Positions 58,627-64,000 of a stretch of 64,000 nucleotides of DNA are shown in pieces. How positions within the stretch are numbered: position 1 is the first letter of the stretch; the number at the start of each line of letters is the position of its first letter. This stretch comes from Zarea fungicola (Eukaryota > Ascomycota > Sordariomycetes > Hypocreales > Cordycipitaceae): assembly GCA_900169235.1 (NCBI GenBank), contig FWCC01000179.1, forward strand, positions 372,001 through 436,000. Reading direction: 5' to 3'. Both the position numbers and the translations under genes were made by a program. The notes under the pieces are model-generated. The model was given only the letters and a program-made list of their open reading frames with translations. It was not told the DNA's origin and did no database searches.

Positions 58627-60879
58627 GTCTGAGTTGGGGGCAAGGAAATTCCCGCTTGGTCAAGACAGGAACGTACTGCTGAGGAGCATCACAAACTGCT
58701 ATCCGGGCGAGGGATAGGTACTTAACATTTCACACATCTCATGTTAGTTGCAGCACTAGCCTGCACCGACTTGTTCCCACCGGGCAGGGATGGTCGCCAG
58801 CACGCAATCGCAAGGTAACGCAAACTACTTTAAATAATCCGCCGTGAGTGGACCGAACCCTGAAATAAACCGGGATTTATTCCTTGTGTTCATTCTTGAC
58901 AGGCTGGAAACTCCTTCTGGCCGTCGATTGCGACATCTGCGGCGCAAAGGACGAGATTCAGTCCATTTGCCTTATTGTTGCTACTGCCCCGCCACCTAAT
59001 GGCCTCACCAAGTCGAATACGAGTTTAGAATGGTACTTTTGTAATGCGTAGCCCACGTTTCTCCGCCATTCCTACATTGCCTTACTAGAAATATGCAGCC
59101 CTTCCGCTGCGTGGAGTTTTACTTGTGGGCTCCAGTAGCCGATGTGGCATTACAAAACAGGGGAAGGAACTTTCGCAAAAAATAATCACGCTAGTTGGCT
59201 AGTGTGCAGTTTGCTAACTAAAAGTACCTGTCACTGCTGGCGATTACTGTTTGAATAATAATCATGCTTGACATTGTATTGTCTTCGTTCCGGCATTTCT
59301 GTATCAAGATGATACGCTTGTCTTCAACTCTCTTGGGTTGACTGACTACTTTACTTTGGCATATTTGATGTTGGCGTGGGCTTGCGCCACAGGCCAAGCC
59401 CTCGGTACGATCCGCTTCGGAGATTTCAGAAGCGCCTCATGAACCGATCACTTCCCCTAGTTTGCCAATCAAATGGTCAAGTTGGAATTTGTCTTCCAAG
59501 TTTAGACTGCAAGTGGCATCCTTCATCCTTCGTATGTATGTCTCTATGTCGTGAAATGTCGTAGCCAGTCGAGAAAGCCAATGCGCTTTAATCTGTAGTA
59601 TCCATCCAACATCCATTGTAAGCGACTATCAAGGACAACCAGTTCTCGTGCGGACCTGGCAATCCCCACACCCGGGTACGTTACCCTGCACAATGTTCGA
59701 CCATTATCCCACAACGGCAAGTTGCGGATATGGATAGCGTAGTGAATATTTATTGGATGAATAATTTATTTTGAGCGCAGTCAATCTCGCAGTGTGTATT
59801 TATTTCACCGAACCAGTCCTTCATGATTATGTGTTGGCGCATCTGCCAGTATTCAGTTACTCTGCGCCGCGTTAATTGCATGGCGACATCTTGGGCCGCG
59901 GAGTGAATCAATAACAAACCCGCAGCCCATAACCCATGCCAAACATACTTGTAAAAGCTCCCAAACAAAATGAAACGCAAACATTATATGAATGCATGTA
60001 AATATTCAAGCAGTCCAATCTGCCCTGACAACTTTGAAAGGCGTCGGAACGGTAGGTTGGTCAGAGAACCAAACTTAGCTCCGTGATGAGATACCTGGGT
60101 TTTGAAAAGCAGTTTTTGAAGGATGCTTAATACCAAGCCTCGCTAGAAGAGGGGTAGTTTCAATCACTTAGACCCAAAGTAGTACGCTAAAAAATACTAT
60201 ATAACCCGTCCTTTCAAGCATCTAGCGACTAGCATTCGCGGGATGAGTGCCATGTATATATTTTTGATTTGCGCTGCCGGTGCTGCTGGTGCTACTGGTG
60301 CCGTTACTATCATCAGCACTGTTTCTTATATTATTATTATTAGTTATTAGCTTATTTAGCAGAGTTTAATATCGTCACACAAGGAAGGCCGTCTATATCA
60401 CGGTATTTACAGTAGCCAGTCAATACATTGTTGTATCGCTCGAAATCATCATGAGCGCCGAAAAAGCCTAAAACACCAGACGATAGCAGCAAGGTCACTT
60501 ATATACGTACTGGAAATGGCTCAAGGAACTCGATGAAAGCCAGAGAAAATTTCTTGATGGGCCATATGTTGATCTATCAAAGGTTGATAAGACCCCAAAA
60601 AGTCCAAGACTCGTGGTGTCAGGACCAGTGTGCTAGGTAACCACTGGGCCACAGAGACCTCAAAAAGATCAAGTAATGCCTAGCCGTGGCAGGACATCCC
60701 TAGCATCCAATATATATCTTCTAGGTCCGTGACAGGTGGAAACCCACCGCAACAGACCAAGAAGGCAAAACCATCGCACGACCCCCATTTCAAATATGTT
60801 GAAACCAGCTGCAAACGGATAAAAAGATATTACCGACAATTCAATTGCCCAACTGGACACACAAATAAGCGCATATACG
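58627..60879. other. AT-rich gene-poor interval, left part
   Basis: Holds the OPT promoter, then a long stretch without a convincing gene. A frame at about 60510-60636 has protein-like composition (WKWLKELDESQRKF, then GPYVDLSKVDKTPKS) but begins and ends abruptly and may be a decayed gene fragment. GCTGGT-type triplet repeats lie near 60275-60305. Confidence 0.45.
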
Positions 60880-60900
60880 AGTAAACTGGGTATTCACCAT

Positions 60901-61109
60901 AGAGGCATATACAGACAAGTACAAAACGGTTTTTGCATAGAGGTGTATACAGACAAGTACGATTCCGGGGCATATGCGGGCGCACGCAACTAAATCAGAT
61001 CTTGCTAGAGGCATATAAAGACAAGTACGATTTCACAATACAAATCGGCTTTTGCTAAGAGGTGTGTAGAGACAAGTACGATTCTGGGGCATATGCGGGC
61101 GCACGCAAT
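60901..61109 (+). repeat. Tandem duplication with GACAAGTAC elements
   Basis: Two imperfect direct copies of about 90-103 nt (60901-60990 and 61007-61109). Each begins AGAGGCATATA, carries two copies of the 9-mer GACAAGTAC, and ends CATATGCGGGCGCACGCAA. A reverse-complement copy of the first element (GTACTTGTCTGTATATGCC) is at about 61303-61321, so the block also forms part of an inverted arrangement. Confidence 0.85.
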
Positions 61110-61205
61110 GATAGATTTGACGATGGATTTGACGATGGATTTGACGATGGATTCGACGATGGATTCGACGATGGATTTGACGATGGATTTGAAGAGGATT
61201 TGACG
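61110..61205 (+). repeat. 12-bp minisatellite (GATGGATTTGAC)
   Basis: About seven to eight tandem units of the 12-mer GATGGATTTGAC with T/C variation at one site. It has no obvious coding role, although the 12-bp period reads as a KSIV/ESIV tetrapeptide repeat on the minus strand. Confidence 0.85.
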
Positions 61206-61299
61206 ACAGATTTGCCGGATACCAAATCTGATGGATGTTGAATCTGCCGCCGACACTTGTCAGTACAAACCTCTAGGCAAATTCATTCTATATTGTGTC

Positions 61300-61400
61300 G
61301 CCGTACTTGTCTGTATATGCCTCTACCCATATCTAATGTGGTCAAATCTATCGTCAAATCTATCGTCAGATCTATTGTCAATCGGTCGAAATCTGTCGAA
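61300..61400 (-). repeat. Inverted counterpart of the neighbouring repeats
   Basis: Carries the reverse complement of the AGAGGCATATACAGACAAGTAC element (about 61302-61324). Four degenerate reverse-complement 12-mers follow (TCGTCAAATCTA type, 61342-61380). Together with 60901-61205 this makes a loose inverted repeat about 0.5 kb across, with element order changed between arms. Confidence 0.75.
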
Positions 61401-61439
61401 ATCTGTCGTCAGCAACGAAACTCGCTCGACCAACAAGTA

Positions 61440-61730
61440 AAGGTGCTCGCTCGATAGGGGACGGGAAGAATTCGATGCTACAGTTAGAGCTAAAGCAAAA
61501 AAATGTAAGTATGAGGCTACATAAAGGAAGAGAAAGGATGAGTTGAAAGGGGATTATGAAAAAATGTACTAGAGCGATCTCAAAATAAACCACGACAAAC
61601 TATCTGCATTCTGTAACAGGCTCAAGATGGGCATTGTAGAAGCTTGGTCCTTGGTTGACTTAGATGCAGGTAGCAAGAAAATAATCGCGAAGCAGATCAA
61701 TAGAATGCACGACAAGTGGTGAAGTGAACA
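61440..61730 (+). pseudogene. Possible decayed gene fragments
   Basis: Two short frames have protein-like composition: about 61454-61528 (DRGREEFDATVRAKAKKC) and about 61578-61721 (LSAFCNRLKMGIVEAWSLVD, then AGSKKIIAKQINRMHDKW, stop). A GTAAGT follows the first, but no phase-compatible acceptor joins them. They may be broken exons of a gene next to the repeats, or chance. No family is assigned. Confidence 0.3.
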
Positions 61731-61912
61731 ACGCATGCTAGGCTACCTTTCTGAAAGAAGAGGAAGCACCGCATCAATATGAATAAAGACGACAGTGAAG
61801 GGATGACGGGAACTCACAATACAAAAGCGACGATGACGCATAGAGATCCCAAAAGAGTCCGGCGGCAACATGTTTTCTATAGAACATAAGTTAATTATCT
61901 TATTATGCTAGT
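61731..61912. other. AT-rich interval between repeats
   Basis: Short stretch between the possible gene fragments and the 9-bp repeat; nothing recognised. Confidence 0.4.
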
Positions 61913-61972
61913 TCTATTAATTGTATTAATCCTATTAATCCTATTAATCATATTAATCCTATTAATCCTGGT
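61913..61972 (+). repeat. 9-bp tandem repeat (ATTAATCCT)
   Basis: Six or so units of the 9-mer ATTAATCCT with minor changes, grading into ATTAATTAT-type sequence. It is AT-rich and noncoding. Confidence 0.85.
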
Positions 61973-62559
61973 AATTATGTTAATTATATTAATTATAATA
62001 ACTATGTTGATACCTTTTACTCTATTATAAAAATATATCTGCTATGTATATTGTAATGGGGGATATTATTCCCTTGCCATGGCCCAATATTATGGCGCCT
62101 TTTCCTTTTATTAAGATGCCCTGGGCTACGCTGTCGCCATTATGGCTAAATTCGGAGCCATGTCGTTAATTGATCATGTAGAGCTCATTATTGTCCTACG
62201 GCGCGTTTTCACCGTCCTTGTCGGATCTCTGTGCGTCATCGTCGCCACCGTCTTGCGGCGACGGTCGAATAAAATACGCAACGAGGAAAAGACATAAATA
62301 GCAAATAGGACCAAGCAATATATTTAAAAATCATTTATATACCGGAAACGGTGACACAAAAATATCGCTTTTCTAATACTGAGTAATTCGTTTTGAGTCC
62401 CGAGTTAGTTGTCCTTTGGTCACCGTGAAGCTACATGCCCAGCTCCAATTGAGGTGGAGCTGTACTCTTGGCTTCACCTGCCCCTCCCGACTTTACGCAA
62501 CACCTTCGAACGTGCATGCGACTCGATCTGGACCGACCGTGCAATCTTCAACGGCAATA
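61973..62559. other. AT-rich region leading into VPS23
   Basis: Continuation of the AT-rich zone with a GC-richer patch near 62085-62270. It presumably contains the VPS23 promoter. No gene recognised. Confidence 0.45.
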
Positions 62560-64000
62560 ATGACGGTTCAGCAGCATGTATTAAATTGGCTCTACAGTGT
62601 CTTGACCAGTGTAAGGGTAGAAATCAGTCATTGACAAGTCGAATATGGACTCTGACCTGGTGTTTTTGAACAGGAATACCACGACGTCAACCGCTGCTAC
62701 GATGGCATCGCCCGTGTTTTAAGCCGCTATCCGACACTTTCTCCCCGAACAGACGTTTTCAGTATGCTACAGCCACCTTGAATCTGTCGTATGCGCAAAA
62801 CTAACCAGTCAGCCTCTCCCGATGGCACAAGCGCTCTCCTTCTGCACCTTTCCGGCACCCTCCCAGTCAACTTTCGCGGCAACACATACCGATTTCCGCT
62901 CTCGATATGGATACCTCACGCATATCCTAGAGAGCCACCGATGATATATGTGACGCCAACCCAGACAATGGTTATAAGAGCCGGGCAACACGTTGACCCG
63001 CAGGGCCAGGTCTACCACCCATATCTAGTAGGATGGCAACAGTTTTGGGATGTACGTGATTTGGACGTGATGCGGACTTGTGGATTGGTAGGGAAATGGC
63101 TAATAATTGACGCAGAAATCCACATTACAAGATTTTCTTGCGATTCTCGCCGACGTCTTTGCAAAAGAACCACCCGTCGTCGCGCGACAGCAGGGACCAC
63201 CGATCCAAGCGCAAGGCAACGCCGAAACACCGCCGCCGATTCCTCCTCTGCCTGCCGAGATGACGGGTCGGCCAACACAGCCATCGCGAGAACAAGAATC
63301 AAGGCCACCTCTACCACCAAAGTCACCTCAAGATTCTGCGTCGTCTTCAGGGCCGCCTCTACCAGCACTTCCACCTACTTCCCCCCAGTCATCAGGGCAA
63401 AGGTCATCACGATATGATTCAGCCCCCCCATTACCACCACAAGCACACCAGTCAGAGCTGCGTACTCCATACATGGTACCCAGTCATGGGGCAAGCAATA
63501 TGAGCCCACCGGTGTATCACTCACGTAATACCTCTTCAACATACCAGGGCAACGCGAATGCTGGCCCTGTGTTGCCATCTTACAGCCAAGGAAACTGGTC
63601 CCAACAAAGGCCGCCGGTAGCTTGGGGACAACCCCATGCAGCTCAAGCCCAAATACACTCCGAGCAGACCCCGGCACCAGCCCAGCAGCCACAACCGCCG
63701 CGGGATCTACTTTTAGACGACCCACTGACAGTCGATATCCCGCCACCGTCTACAGTCACAGCACCGCCGATCCCGCCCAACCCAGAGAAGGACGTACTTT
63801 TGAGGCAGCTGGCGCAAACATTGGCATCCATGCGTCAGCAAAGCCGCCAGCAAAATGACTCTTCAATGGCCGGATTGGAAGCTCAGCGCGCCGCCATGAT
63901 AAATGCCATGTCTGGTCTACAGTCAGAACTCGGACAGCTTACGCAGTTGTCCAATCTTCTCTCATCTAATACAAATATTCTGCATGAGGCGCTACGAAAA
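62560..64000 (+). CDS. VPS23: ESCRT-I subunit Vps23/TSG101 (3' end outside window)
   Basis: Four exons visible: 62560-62610, 62674-62761, 62813-63051 and 63116 to the window edge, about 420 residues without a stop. Vps23 binds ubiquitinated cargo and starts multivesicular-body sorting. The N-terminal UEV domain (about 1-135) is spread over three junctions: QQHVLNWLYSVLTSEYHDVN, RYPTLSPRTDVFTSPDGTS, LSGTLPVNFRGNTYRFPLSI, HVDPQGQVYHPYLVGWQQFW and LQDFLAILADVFAKEPPVV. A long Pro-rich region follows, then the start of a coiled coil (EKDVLLRQLAQTLASMRQQ, LTQLSNLLSSNTNIL). The C-terminal steadiness box must lie beyond 64000. The exon 3 acceptor is the second of two close AGs, the only one in phase. 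Confidence 0.93.

Noticed and set aside
60901..61205. CRISPR-like array of repeats
   Set aside because: Repeats are unequal, contiguous without unique spacers of constant size, and the genome is eukaryotic.

Overview
The window is nuclear DNA of a filamentous ascomycete, most likely a sordariomycete of the Hypocreales type. Short spliceosomal introns (about 48-90 nt) with CTAAC-type branch points interrupt most genes. The proteins are of filamentous-fungal type (Sla1 with C-terminal TG repeats, alkaline ceramidase, OPT transporter, indoleamine 2,3-dioxygenase, an HMG-box regulator of Ste11/Fmf-1 type). Nothing resembles a secondary-metabolite cluster or an intact transposon. The order assignment is inference; no comparison was run. 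All exon coordinates were worked out by hand from splice signals, reading phase and remembered family consensus.

Layout, left to right. 1.4-2.9 kb: HMG-box protein (+). 3.5-3.9 kb: EMC5 (+), a two-exon small gene easy to miss. 4.6-7.7 kb: meiotic MutS homologue MSH5 (+). 8.0-8.8 kb: two tRNA-Ser(GCU) genes in inverted orientation. 9.9-11.9 kb: a Cys-rich surface-type protein and an unknown 300-residue protein (both -). 13.2-15.0 kb: PP2A regulatory B subunit (+). 16.0-17.3 kb: UDP-GlcNAc transporter (+). 18.0-20.9 kb: AMP deaminase (+). 21.7-25.2 kb: SLA1 (+). 25.6-26.6 kb: TLC-domain protein (-). 28.0-30.4 kb: COG8 and the mitochondrial glycine carrier HEM25 (both +). 30.6-31.8 kb: RS-rich coiled-coil protein (-). 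33.0-43.0 kb: a minus-strand run of prefoldin 1, alkaline ceramidase, GUF1 and a large MIT-domain protein. 44.7-46.5 kb: CTNNBL1 (+). 46.7-48.2 kb: VMA10 (-) and PET117 (+), divergent. 48.6-58.6 kb: RPB2, IDO and an OPT transporter (all -). 58.6-62.5 kb: AT-rich, repeat-bearing, gene-poor interval. 62.6 kb to the end: VPS23/TSG101 (+), cut off by the window edge.

The genes are mainly housekeeping and do not form one pathway. Recurring themes are membrane traffic (SLA1, COG8, VPS23, MIT protein, EMC5), mitochondrial function (GUF1, HEM25, PET117), transcription and splicing (RPB2, CTNNBL1, RS protein) and sphingolipid or membrane metabolism (ceramidase, TLC protein).

The most notable signal is splicing architecture. 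Three genes carry predicted micro-exons (3 nt in the ceramidase, 9 nt in VMA10, 9 nt in the OPT transporter), each flanked by two complete introns and each needed to restore a conserved protein segment. VMA10 also has an AUG-only first exon, AMP deaminase a 7-nt first coding exon, and the ceramidase a GC-AG intron. No clearly undescribed biological system was found.
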